This document shows, in pieces, positions 22,402 to 30,972 of a stretch of 32,034 nt of DNA. Position numbers and translations under genes: made by a program. Positions within the stretch are counted from its first letter, which is position 1. Each line of letters starts with the position of its first letter. The notes beneath the pieces are model-generated. The model did no database searches. It was not told the DNA's origin and worked only from the letters and a program-made list of their open reading frames with translations. This DNA comes from an uncultured Pirellulaceae bacterium (GTDB lineage Bacteria; Planctomycetota; Planctomycetia; Pirellulales; Pirellulaceae), in assembly GCA_938082855.1 (NCBI GenBank), contig CALKCC010000057.1, forward strand, positions 1 through 32,034, given 5' to 3'.

Positions 22402-24878
22402 GTAAGAAAAAACGAAGAGGTGGTTCTCGACTAAGCCGCCCTGGGATGTCAATGATGGCTCAGGGGGAACCAATGGTCTGGTTTACCGGCGGAGCGTTAG
22501 CGATTTCACTGGTCATGATTGTCGGTTTACTTTGCTGGATCATCTATAACGGCAGTATCACATTTTGGCCTGTTCCGATCTCCAAGGTTCAGCTTAACGA
22601 CGGTCAATACGTAATGGGTGAGATCGTGTCTGAAGAGGACTACTTTCTTAGACAGAACATGCTTACAACCATTTCGCCGGCGGATGAGGATATTGTCAAA
22701 GAGCTTTTGGGGGCACAAGAGCGTACCAATGTTCACCGACGTCAGTTCCGAACCGGGAATTTTGATATCACCAATGAACACTTTCGGTGGGTAAGCGCAT
22801 TTGAATTCGAAGAAAATACTGAAGTACAACCGGAATGGGCATTAACTGTCGAACGCATCGAGTGGGGACGATTTTATGGCGAACCAGTTCGTTACGCCGT
22901 GGAAACCCAAAGAGACGTTCCGGACCAAGAGAAGCTATACGCAGACCTAATCCTCTTTTTGCAAAACCAATTTCGCTGGCAGATTTCTGACGAACAGAAA
23001 GTGGTTATTAACAATCATTTACCGGCTTTAGTGGAAACACATCAAGCCTTACGAGCGGCCAATATTGCCAAATTCCTCGAGGCAAATACAAAAACGCAAG
23101 AAAACGAATCCATTGAGATTGCCACCGGATTTTCAACCGTCTCACTGGAGGAATACCAACCAGACCCCACTCAGGATGTCAAAGGGCTTAAACATGTTTG
23201 GACGGGCGCGGAGACAGTATGGCAGAAATTCCAAGGCGAACATGATAATGCTCGCCAGCGTTACCTCGATCGTCGCGTTCTGGAAAAACATGATATTGGT
23301 GCCGTCAATCACCGCATGGAAAGGGGACGTCTCAATGTGCGACAAGCTGAATTGGATTTTGATCTTCGCGTGCTGGATGATGCGATTGCCAAACGCGAAA
23401 ACCTTCGTACGATTGAAGCGATCGAACTTGAAAAGAACGCAACACTCACCACGATTCAACATAGCCTAAAGATCATACCAACGGATTTACAGCGTGTGGT
23501 AGAGCAGCTAACCGGTCCTGTGAATGAATACTATGCAGGCCAGGCGGCGGCCTATGAGTCCACCATCGCGGACATTGATGCGAAACTACAGGCTTGTCCA
23601 GACCCTGTCCAACAGATCATCGCGGACTACCTCGTAATTCAAGAAGAGGCGGATAAGGCAACTGCGGACATCCAGAAGGAAATTGATAAGTCCAAGGCTG
23701 AAAATCACAAATACAAACTGACTTTGGCCACGGCTCAGGGAGTTGAAAAAGAGCTGGCTGTCGATGAAATCGTCCGAGCCTATCCTGCCAACCAACTCAC
23801 CACCGGCGACAAATGGGAGATCTATCTGGAGCGATGGGGAGAATTCTTAGTGGACGATCCACGTGAGGCCAATAGTGAAGGCGGTGTTTTCCCAGCAATC
23901 TGGGGAACGGTCACGATGACACTCATTATGTGTCTGGTCGTTGCACCCTTCGGCGTGCTTGCGGCGCTGTACTTACGGGAATATGCCAAAGACGGTGTGA
24001 TCGTCAGTATCATTCGTATTGCTATTAATATTCTTGCAGGGGTCCCCAGCATTGTCTTTGGAGTCTTTGGATTAGGATTCTTCTGTTACATCTTCGGAGC
24101 CTATACCGATGGTGGCCCAAAAGCGATTAATGTCACTCCGTTTAGCTCGAGTACTTGGATTATGGGACTACTAATAACACTGGCACTGATCGTCACAGCA
24201 GTCCTCTGCAACGTTTGGTTAGTCAAACGCAAAAAAAATGTACGAGTTGCTCACAAAGCCTGGCTCTACTCCATCCCCGCCATTCTTTGGTGTGCTGCCC
24301 TTGCCATTGCTGTGGTTCTCATGGTGAAAATCCCATTTTTCAATGGATTCTTTGAAGCCTCGTTGCCAAATCCCACATTTGGCAAAGGGGGGTTACTATG
24401 GGCTTCGTTAACATTAGCATTACTTACCTTGCCGGTGGTTATCGTAGCCACCGAAGAAGCATTATCTGCCGTTCCAAACTCATTACGAGAAGGCTCGTTT
24501 GCGACGGGCGCCAGTAAGTGGCAAACTATTCGTCGCGTAGTGTTACCACACGCAACTCCAGGGATTATGACTGGGATGGTACTGGCGATGGCCCGGGGAG
24601 CTGGAGAAGTTGCTCCTCTGATGCTTGTGGGTGCAGTCAAGCTCGCACCAGAGTTACCCGTGGATATGGTGGCACCATTTGTGCACCTGGAACGGAGCTT
24701 TATGCATCTAGGATTTCACATTTATGACCTTGGATTTCAAAGTCAAAACTCAGAAGCAGCACAACCGATGGTGTACACCACCACACTGCTTCTGGTGGGT
24801 ATTATTTTCGTCCTCAATATCGCAGCAATCCTGTTGAGAAACAGATTGCGAAAACGATTTGCTGTTGGGCATTTTTAA
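22398..24878 (+). CDS. pstA: Giant phosphate permease PstA with coiled-coil insertion
   Basis: The protein is 826 aa against about 280-300 usually. Start overlaps the pstC stop (ATGA), so the two are translationally coupled. One membrane segment (about 31-51) is followed by about 440 extra-membrane residues. The second half of these (about 270-460) is a charged helical, coiled-coil-like stretch (LDFDLRVLDDAIAKRENLRT, EEADKATADIQKEIDKSKAE). The permease core starts near residue 495 with AIWGTVTMTLIMCLVVAPFG. It contains AGVPSIVFGVFGLGF and the coupling loop GSFATGASKWQTIRRVVLP...ARGAGEVAPL. It pairs with the giant PstC; the two insertions are likely partners on the same membrane side. It precedes pstB by 42 bp. 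Confidence 0.88.
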   Translation: MSKKKRRGGSRLSRPGMSMMAQGEPMVWFTGGALAISLVMIVGLLCWIIYNGSITFWPVPISKVQLNDGQYVMGEIVSEEDYFLRQNMLTTISPADEDIVKELLGAQERTNVHRRQFRTGNFDITNEHFRWVSAFEFEENTEVQPEWALTVERIEWGRFYGEPVRYAVETQRDVPDQEKLYADLILFLQNQFRWQISDEQKVVINNHLPALVETHQALRAANIAKFLEANTKTQENESIEIATGFSTVSLEEYQPDPTQDVKGLKHVWTGAETVWQKFQGEHDNARQRYLDRRVLEKHDIGAVNHRMERGRLNVRQAELDFDLRVLDDAIAKRENLRTIEAIELEKNATLTTIQHSLKIIPTDLQRVVEQLTGPVNEYYAGQAAAYESTIADIDAKLQACPDPVQQIIADYLVIQEEADKATADIQKEIDKSKAENHKYKLTLATAQGVEKELAVDEIVRAYPANQLTTGDKWEIYLERWGEFLVDDPREANSEGGVFPAIWGTVTMTLIMCLVVAPFGVLAALYLREYAKDGVIVSIIRIAINILAGVPSIVFGVFGLGFFCYIFGAYTDGGPKAINVTPFSSSTWIMGLLITLALIVTAVLCNVWLVKRKKNVRVAHKAWLYSIPAILWCAALAIAVVLMVKIPFFNGFFEASLPNPTFGKGGLLWASLTLALLTLPVVIVATEEALSAVPNSLREGSFATGASKWQTIRRVVLPHATPGIMTGMVLAMARGAGEVAPLMLVGAVKLAPELPVDMVAPFVHLERSFMHLGFHIYDLGFQSQNSEAAQPMVYTTTLLLVGIIFVLNIAAILLRNRLRKRFAVGHF

Positions 24879-24920
24879 TCGCTCAGGAATTACTAATTCA
24901 AATAAGGACTCGTCGCGGAA

Positions 24921-25838
24921 ATGTCTACGGATTCAAAAAACATGAATACTACTACTGAGAACGGACTTCCTACCATCCTGCCTGATCTTTCAGCACATCA
25001 AACGGAAGGGGATGTTGATCGTTTACGTTTAATCGAAAATGGGCAAGTCATCCCAGCTGTCATCCATGAGGATATTAATGACGAGGATATCATCCTTGAG
25101 ATCAACAAACTTAATCTCTGGTATGGCAACGCCCAGGCGTTATACGACATCACTTTTGAAGTTCCCCGAGGGAAGGTAACTTCTCTGATTGGGCCGTCCG
25201 GCTGTGGTAAATCGACTATGCTCCGCTGCGTCAACCGAATCAACGACTTGATTGATTCGGTACGTATCGAAGGCGATATGATCATTGACGGAGACTCCAT
25301 TTTTGCTCCCGGCGTGGATGTCATTGAACTTCGAAAACGAATGGGGATGGTATTCCAAAAGCCAAATCCCTTTCCAATGAGCATTTATGAAAATGTCGTC
25401 TATCCCCTAAGGATCGATGGCGTGCGAGACAGGGCCGAATTAGACGAAGTCTGCGAACGTAGCCTAAGGGGGGCCGCGTTATGGGACGAAGTGAAAGATC
25501 GGCTTCGTGAAAGTGGCTTAAGTCTTTCCGGTGGTCAGCAACAGCGACTCTGCATTGCCCGAGCGATCGCCAGTGACCCGGAAATGCTGTTACTCGACGA
25601 ACCTTGCTCGGCATTGGATCCTGTCGCCACCGCGAAAATTGAAGAATTGATCCAGAATCTGTCCGGTGACTATTCAATTTTGATCGTGACTCACAATATG
25701 CAACAGGCATCACGCCTGAGTGATTACACCGCTTTTATGTATCTCGGGAACCTGATTGAATTTGGTCCCACCTATAAAATCTTTAGCAAACCAGAAACCA
25801 AGGAAACTGAAGATTATGTGACTGGCCGTTTCGGCTAG
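24921..25838 (+). CDS. pstB: Phosphate ABC transporter ATPase PstB (first system, canonical)
   Basis: The protein is 305 aa, about 50 residues longer than usual because of an acidic N-terminal extension (1-58). All motifs are intact: Walker [10 protein letters not shown] (91-99), Q-loop Gln146 (VFQKPNP), signature LSGGQ (202-206), Walker B with Asp226-Glu227 ([12 protein letters not shown]) and H-loop His258 (VTHNM). It hydrolyses ATP as a homodimer to drive the giant PstC-PstA channel. A second ATG (codon 8) is possible, but AAGGA upstream fits the first. It serves as the in-window reference for the two deviant PstB proteins of the second system. Confidence 0.94.
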   Translation: MSTDSKNMNTTTENGLPTILPDLSAHQTEGDVDRLRLIENGQVIPAVIHEDINDEDIILEINKLNLWYGNAQALYDITFEVPRGKVTSLIGPSGCGKSTMLRCVNRINDLIDSVRIEGDMIIDGDSIFAPGVDVIELRKRMGMVFQKPNPFPMSIYENVVYPLRIDGVRDRAELDEVCERSLRGAALWDEVKDRLRESGLSLSGGQQQRLCIARAIASDPEMLLLDEPCSALDPVATAKIEELIQNLSGDYSILIVTHNMQQASRLSDYTAFMYLGNLIEFGPTYKIFSKPETKETEDYVTGRFG

Positions 25839-25971
25839 TTCTTTTTACCGGGACTGTTTATCAATCTTCACCAATTCAATCGGAACCAAAGATACAGCGA
25901 AGCACACAACACGTGGGAACTTTTTACAACAACCAAACTCAATCTATTGCGTGTTATAGGAGAGTACCTAA

Positions 25972-27153
25972 ATGCAACATCAACAAAAACTGGGTATGAT
26001 TACCCTTTGCACTATCCTGCTGGTACCAGCATTGATCGTGCAAGCTCAACTCCCTCATCGTTATGCCGTGGAAGGCGAAGCATTGTGGGATCTCATTGGA
26101 CCTACTTATAAATCCTGGAAAGTTACCGACAGAAGTCCAATTGGACTTCCCGGTCCCACTGCCCAAAATGGACACGTGCGATACGTAAATCGAGTGGCCA
26201 ACCGGAGCGGCGATTTGCCACTTTACGGCAGTATCATTGTGACTGAGCATTATGCCGGTGACGAACAAAAGTCGCTTAACGCGGTGACCATCGCCCATCG
26301 AGTTCATAAGGACTACGATAGCAATAACCAAAATTGGTACTGGGCCCACTACTCGGCCGATGGCAAACTCATTGCCAGCTCGAGAACATCTGGTCCTTTT
26401 GATAAAGGTGACTTCCTCACCTTTGAAGAAGATGGACGTCTATGGGTTTTTCATATTCAGGATCCAGCTTTGGCGGACTACATCAGCAAAGGCGAACTTG
26501 CCAAGCATGTTATTCGCCCCGGAATTGGTCCTCGAGGGATGACCCTAAAATCCAGCGACTACGATACCATCAACGAATTTATTTCACTCAAAGATGGATT
26601 CACCACTTCGCTTGAAGATGGACGCCTCTGGGTTTTTAAGACCGATAGTGACGAGCTGGCCAGCTTTCAAGAGCATGGCGAGCCAGCCAAATGCGTAGTC
26701 CGACCGGCTGCAGGGCCTGGTGGATTGACAATCAAGTCATCTGATGCTGACGTGATTGAGCAATACATCAATGCGAAGTCTGGATTTGAAATCCGCATGT
26801 CTGAAGGTCGTATGTGGGTGTTTACAGCAGGTGATCCCGCCATTGAAGAATATGACCATCAGGGTGAACTTGCCAAGCACGTCATTCGTCCTGGAATCGG
26901 GCCTGGAGGTATGACCCTCAAGAGTAATGAATCCGATACCATTACAAACTATTTGGTCCAACAGGAAGGATTTTCCGTCACGATTGAAGACGGCCGCCTA
27001 TGGGTTTTTGCCACAGGCAGTGATGCCCATCAGAGTTTTCTAGAGCACGGTGAACCTGCTAAATGCGTGGTTTTTCCAGCTGCTGGTCCTGTGGGAATGA
27101 CCGTCAAAGGTGCAGATCGCGAGGTTATAAACGCCTATTTACGTGGCACCTAA
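25972..27153 (+). CDS. Secreted protein with heme-less cytochrome-P460-like domain and four 62-residue repeats
   Basis: The protein is 393 aa with a signal peptide (..ITLCTILLVPALIVQAQ) and AGGAG before the ATG. Residues about 38-140 resemble a cytochrome P460 domain (YKSWKV, VRYVNRVAN, LPLYGSIIVTEHY, NAVTIAHRVHKDY, NWYWAHYSADGKLIAS). No CxxCH is present anywhere, so heme c cannot be bound in the usual way. From residue 154 four repeats start with DGRLWVF or EGRMWVF at 154, 216, 278 and 340, exactly 62 residues apart; the last is truncated. Repeats 1 and 3 share GELAKHVIRPGIGP, repeats 2 and 4 share HGEPAKCVV.PAAGP. Function unknown; its place between two Pst operons suggests a phosphate-responsive secreted protein. 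Confidence 0.7.
   Translation: MQHQQKLGMITLCTILLVPALIVQAQLPHRYAVEGEALWDLIGPTYKSWKVTDRSPIGLPGPTAQNGHVRYVNRVANRSGDLPLYGSIIVTEHYAGDEQKSLNAVTIAHRVHKDYDSNNQNWYWAHYSADGKLIASSRTSGPFDKGDFLTFEEDGRLWVFHIQDPALADYISKGELAKHVIRPGIGPRGMTLKSSDYDTINEFISLKDGFTTSLEDGRLWVFKTDSDELASFQEHGEPAKCVVRPAAGPGGLTIKSSDADVIEQYINAKSGFEIRMSEGRMWVFTAGDPAIEEYDHQGELAKHVIRPGIGPGGMTLKSNESDTITNYLVQQEGFSVTIEDGRLWVFATGSDAHQSFLEHGEPAKCVVFPAAGPVGMTVKGADREVINAYLRGT
26431..27150 (+). repeat. Four in-frame 186-bp coding repeats (A-B-A-B)
   Basis: Units start at 26431, 26617, 26803 and 26989 with an exact 186-bp period and no indels. Units 1 and 3 resemble each other more than their neighbours, as do 2 and 4. That implies duplication of a 372-bp A-B pair after an earlier unit duplication. 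Confidence 0.85.
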
Positions 27154-27187
27154 ACCGATAAAGACGCTAAAATAGTGAATCTGAGAG

Positions 27188-27229
27188 CCCTAACCTGAGG
27201 TAAGCAAAACCTCGGGTTGGGGTTTTTTT
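27188..27229 (+). terminator. Rho-independent terminator after the repeat protein
   Basis: A 13-bp stem (27188-27200 against 27210-27222) contains CCTGAGG/CCTCGGG with a few G-T pairs, a 9-nt loop, then seven T. It ends the first phosphate transcript before the second pst operon, supporting independent promoters for the two systems. Confidence 0.88.
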
Positions 27230-27265
27230 GAGGCCTCAACTCATACACTAGCCCCAATAGATATC

Positions 27266-27300
27266 CCATTCTTAATACTTTCTTAACATTTATTTGGCCA
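27266..27300 (+). promoter_or_regulatory. Pho-box-like 11-bp direct repeats upstream of the second pstS
   Basis: TTCTTAA occurs at 27269 and 27280, exactly 11 bp apart (ATTCTTAATAC TTTCTTAACAT), followed in phase by a weaker TTATTTGG. The second unit continues as TTAACAT, seen in some PhoB half-sites. It lies about 80-110 bp before pstS, an expected place for a PhoB/PhoP operator. Inference from geometry. Confidence 0.45.
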
Positions 27301-27379
27301 TTGGTTCATACTCCGCACCTACATTCAGGGAGATATTACTTCTAACAGAGACTTTTTTCATATTAGCGAGAACTAAGCA

Positions 27380-28282
27380 ATGAAACTGACCGTTAAGGCA
27401 AGCGTCATCTTTACGCTGTTAACCACTCTTATCCTCGGCGGATGCGGATCCAAGGACGATGGAGGGGGTCAAAGCGGAGCTGAAACTTCTTCAGCTGACA
27501 AAACCATTCAGGTTGAGGGTTCAGATACGATGGTCAATTTGGCCCAGGCATGGTCTGAAAAATATCAGGCCGACAATGCTGATGTCACGATTGAAGTTTC
27601 CGGTGGTGGCTCGGGTGTTGGTATTTCCAGTCTGATTCAAGGACTGGCAGACATGGCAAACGCCAGTCGAAAAATGAAAGACAAAGAAAAGGCTCGTGCT
27701 GAAAGTGAACTTGGCGTTGCTCCTGTCGAGTACGTCGTTGGTCAGGATGCACTGGCAGTCTATGTTCACAAAGACAATCCACTGGAAGAAATTACTCTTT
27801 CACAACTCGAGTCCATCTATGCGGATGGTGGAACGATTTCTAAGTGGAGTGAATTGGGTATTGAGATTCCTGGCGGTTCAGATGAAATCGTACGCGTAAG
27901 TCGCCAAAACAACTCAGGTACCTACGCTTACTTCCGTGAAGCAGTCCTAAAAGACAACGACTTCAAACTAGGATCCATCGACCTGTCCGGATCATCCGAC
28001 GTGGTTTCCATGGTGGAAAAAACTGCTTCGGCCATTGGATATTCCGGAATGGGATATGCCACCGACAACGTCAAAATGTTGAAAATCAAGTCAACCGATG
28101 GCGGAGATGCCGTGGCTCCAACCGCTGACAATGTAATCAACGGTACCTATCCAATTGCACGTCCGCTGATGATTTACACAGCAGGCGAACCGAATGACAC
28201 TCTGCAAACCTACTTGGATTGGATTCTGGGTGAAAACGGTCAGGCTATCGTTAGTGAAATGGGCTACGTCCCCGTCAAATAA
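27380..28282 (+). CDS. pstS: Phosphate-binding lipoprotein PstS (second system)
   Basis: The protein is 300 aa with a lipoprotein signal: hydrophobic core then LILGGC with lipidated Cys22, followed by a Gly/Ser/Asp linker. Binding-site blocks parallel the first PstS: VEGSDTMVNLAQAW, SGGGSGVGISSLIQG, ANASRKMKD, and RQNNSGTYAYF. The C-terminal GQAIVSEMGYVPV is conserved. Unlike the first PstS it is anchored to the membrane. It leads the compact second operon; pstC follows after 48 bp. Confidence 0.93.
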   Translation: MKLTVKASVIFTLLTTLILGGCGSKDDGGGQSGAETSSADKTIQVEGSDTMVNLAQAWSEKYQADNADVTIEVSGGGSGVGISSLIQGLADMANASRKMKDKEKARAESELGVAPVEYVVGQDALAVYVHKDNPLEEITLSQLESIYADGGTISKWSELGIEIPGGSDEIVRVSRQNNSGTYAYFREAVLKDNDFKLGSIDLSGSSDVVSMVEKTASAIGYSGMGYATDNVKMLKIKSTDGGDAVAPTADNVINGTYPIARPLMIYTAGEPNDTLQTYLDWILGENGQAIVSEMGYVPVK

Positions 28283-28330
28283 GACTGGGACCTAGTCTCT
28301 CTCCAAACTCCCTAACAGGACGACGTATTT

Positions 28331-29308
28331 ATGTCAGAATCATCGCCAACAACCGGCCAGGGATTTTCCCTGCGTCGGGGAATTGAAAAGGTGATTGACT
28401 TTACAGAACCTGCAGTGGTGGGACTCATCCATCTCTGCGGTTGGAGTGCCATTATTTTTGTAATGGCAATCTTCTTCTTTGTTTTCAAAGAGAGTCTCCC
28501 TGCCATTACCGGGTTGGAAGAAGGTGCTGTTCACGGTGAAGTGGAACAACTGGATCTGGTGGAATTCACCACCAGTCCCAAGTGGATTCCTGAATCTGCC
28601 AAAAAGCCCACCTTTGGTATTCTCGCATTAATGGTAGGAACACTGTCGGTCACCATTTTATCTATGGTCATTGCCGTTCCGTTAGGACTGGGGGCAGCCG
28701 TCTATGTATCTGAATTCGCCAAAGGCAAACCGCGGGAAATACTCAAGGTCTTGATTGAGCTATTAGCCGCCATTCCTTCGGTGGTTTGGGGATTCATCGG
28801 CTTAGTCGTCTTAAATCCCATGCTCGTTGATATGACCGGCGAGCCAGTGGGGCTCAACATTCTTAATGCAGGTATCGTCCTGGCATTGATGAGTGTGCCG
28901 ATTATCGTTTCTGTTTCGGAAGACGCTTTGCGAGCTGTTCCGGATTCTTTTCGCGAGGCTGGAATTGCATTAGGTGCCAACCGTTGGGAAATGGTCTATA
29001 AGGTCCTCTTCCCAGCAGCGAAAAATGGTCTACTGGCCGCAGTCCTGCTAGGTATTGGCCGCGGTATCGGGGAAACCATGGCCGTTCTGATGTGTACCGG
29101 CCACTCGGTCATGATGCCAACAAGTATCTTTGACCCGGTTCGTACATTAACTGCCACCATCGCGGCAGAACTTGGCGAGGCGGTACGCGGAGACATGCAC
29201 TATCACACGCTATTCCTGATTGGTGTGGTGCTGTTTGTCTTTGCCTTCATCATCAATCTGACAGCAGATCTGATTGTGAAAGGAATCAAGGTGCAAGGAA
29301 ATGAGTAA
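28331..29308 (+). CDS. pstC: Phosphate ABC transporter permease PstC (second system)
   Basis: The protein is 325 aa, normal PstC size, with about six membrane segments; the first is at about residues 35-57. LLAAIPSVVWGFIGLVVL and the coupling loop REAGIALGANRWEMVYKVLFP...GIGRGIGETMAVLM are diagnostic. A short periplasmic loop after the first segment (about 65-95) stands where the giant PstC carries its propeller. Its last 8 bp overlap pstA, so translation is coupled. Confidence 0.94.
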   Translation: MSESSPTTGQGFSLRRGIEKVIDFTEPAVVGLIHLCGWSAIIFVMAIFFFVFKESLPAITGLEEGAVHGEVEQLDLVEFTTSPKWIPESAKKPTFGILALMVGTLSVTILSMVIAVPLGLGAAVYVSEFAKGKPREILKVLIELLAAIPSVVWGFIGLVVLNPMLVDMTGEPVGLNILNAGIVLALMSVPIIVSVSEDALRAVPDSFREAGIALGANRWEMVYKVLFPAAKNGLLAAVLLGIGRGIGETMAVLMCTGHSVMMPTSIFDPVRTLTATIAAELGEAVRGDMHYHTLFLIGVVLFVFAFIINLTADLIVKGIKVQGNE

Positions 29309-30215
29309 CGAACTAAACAACCCGTTTGCCGCCACCGACCAGGAACGTCAAGCTCGGGAAAAAGAGAAGTTCATCAAGCTATCGACTCAGCTAATTACCT
29401 GGTTACTGGTTATTCCGGTCGTGGCCATTATCGTCTTTCTGGTTTATAAATCCTGGCCAGCTCTTTCGGTTGAGTTTATCACCGAAAACCCAAAAGTTCG
29501 AATGACCGCCGGCGGTATCTGGGCTCCTCTGATTGGTACTTTCTTCCTGGTACTCGTCTCGTTGATTATTGCAGCTCCGATTGGAATTCTGGCGGGTGTG
29601 TACCTCAACGAATTTGCTAGGGATAACTGGCTGACTCGCTTCATCAATCTGGCGGTGGTCAATCTGGCAGGCGTACCAAGTATCGTGCATGGTTTGTTCG
29701 GCTTGGGAGCCTTCGTGTATTTCCTTGGTATGGATCGATGTCTGTTAGCCGCATCCTGTACAGTTGCGGTCATGACACTGCCTGTGATTATTACCAGTAC
29801 CAAAGAAGCGTTGGCCTCTGTGCCTATGGCATTCCGCGTGGCGTGCTGGAACATGGGAGCGACTAAATGGCAGACCATTCGTACGATCGTCCTGCCTAAC
29901 TCCATCAGCGGAATATTGACCGGTGTTATTCTTCAGGTGGCAAGAGCGGCAGGAGAAACCGCCCCGATTCTCTTTACCGGAGCGATGATTTCCTCTCGTG
30001 TTGCAGACTCAGGCTGGGATGCCTGGGTTCCCTACGGTTTAGAAGATCGTTTCATGGCACTTTCCTACCATCTGTACATTATCTCCACTCAGTGGCAGAA
30101 CGTTCCTGAATCGTTCAAGTTTGGTACAGCTGCCGTGATGATTGGATTAGTGATTGCTGTGAACAGCATTTCCATTGGTTTCCGCATTTACTTACGTTCA
30201 AGAAAGAAGTGGTAG
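29301..30215 (+). CDS. pstA: Phosphate ABC transporter permease PstA (second system)
   Basis: The protein is 304 aa, normal PstA size, about six membrane segments. NLAGVPSIVHGLFGLGAF and the coupling loop FRVACWNMGATKWQTIRTIVLP...QVARAAGETAPILF identify PstA. It forms the channel with the second PstC. Each permease half would contact one ATPase subunit, which matters because the next two genes encode two different PstB proteins. pstB starts 5 bp after its stop. Confidence 0.94.
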   Translation: MSNELNNPFAATDQERQAREKEKFIKLSTQLITWLLVIPVVAIIVFLVYKSWPALSVEFITENPKVRMTAGGIWAPLIGTFFLVLVSLIIAAPIGILAGVYLNEFARDNWLTRFINLAVVNLAGVPSIVHGLFGLGAFVYFLGMDRCLLAASCTVAVMTLPVIITSTKEALASVPMAFRVACWNMGATKWQTIRTIVLPNSISGILTGVILQVARAAGETAPILFTGAMISSRVADSGWDAWVPYGLEDRFMALSYHLYIISTQWQNVPESFKFGTAAVMIGLVIAVNSISIGFRIYLRSRKKW

Positions 30216-30219
30216 TAAT

Positions 30220-30972
30220 ATGAATTACCAAGTTGAATTTCATGACGTAAATGTCTCTTACGGATCCGATATTGCACTCCGGAATATCAATTTGCAGATC
30301 CCCAAGAACGAAATCTTTGGAATCATTGGTCCTGCCAACGCTGGTAAGACAACATTCCTCAAGGCCATTAATCGGACCTTAGAGTTCATTCACAATGCCA
30401 AGACGGAGGGTGACATCCTATTTGATGGCACCAATGTTAAGACGATCCGCAATGTATATGAATTGCGACGTAAGGTCGGAGTCGTTTTCCCATTGCCGGT
30501 TGGACTCCCAATGTCCATCTTTGAAAACGTGGCCTACGCTCCACGTCGTTCGGGCATTCATGATAAGCAAGAACTGGAAGAACTTGTTGAACGCTGCCTT
30601 CAGCAAGCCATGTTATGGGACGAAGTTAAAGACCGCCTCCACATGCTTGGGACGAAACTATCCGGGGGACAACAGCAACGACTCACGATCGCCCGAGCCC
30701 TATCACACTCGCCTGATGTTCTGTGTCTGGATGAATTCTCGATTGCGATCGACCCAGTCACGACGATGAAAATTGAAGACGTTCTTTCTGAATTAAAAGA
30801 TGAAATGACGATCATTCTAGTGACCAATCTTGTCCAGCAAGCTCGTCGACTGGCAGATCAAACCGCGTTTTTCAATAAGTCAGAATTAGTGGAATATGGC
30901 CCCACTGAGAAGCTTTTCACTTCACCAGATAACCAACTTACCTACGACTATGTCACGGGAGACTTTGGATAA
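30220..30972 (+). CDS. pstB: PstB-like ATPase I: intact LSGGQ, lost Q-loop Gln and H-loop His
   Basis: The protein is 250 aa from the ATG at 30220, chosen because it lies just after the pstA stop; an upstream in-frame start would overlap pstA by 41 bp. Walker A is GPANAGKT (37-44), acceptable but altered from GPSGCGKS. The Q-loop reads VVFPLP, with Pro91 where PstB has Gln. The signature LSGGQ (147-151) and Walker B Asp171-Glu172 (CLDEF) are intact. The switch His is Asn203 (VTNLV for VTHNM). Thus its own ATP-binding face is impaired while its signature face is good. It probably forms a heterodimer with the next PstB on the second PstC-PstA. Stop and next start overlap (TAATG). Confidence 0.9.
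   Translation: MNYQVEFHDVNVSYGSDIALRNINLQIPKNEIFGIIGPANAGKTTFLKAINRTLEFIHNAKTEGDILFDGTNVKTIRNVYELRRKVGVVFPLPVGLPMSIFENVAYAPRRSGIHDKQELEELVERCLQQAMLWDEVKDRLHMLGTKLSGGQQQRLTIARALSHSPDVLCLDEFSIAIDPVTTMKIEDVLSELKDEMTIILVTNLVQQARRLADQTAFFNKSELVEYGPTEKLFTSPDNQLTYDYVTGDFG

Noticed and set aside
26431-27150. CRISPR array suggested by regular repeats
   Set aside because: Period is 186 bp, in frame, diverged and fully coding; no short identical repeats with unique spacers.
25972-27153. Functional cytochrome P460
   Set aside because: No CxxCH heme-attachment motif exists in the protein, so only the fold, not the heme chemistry, is supported.
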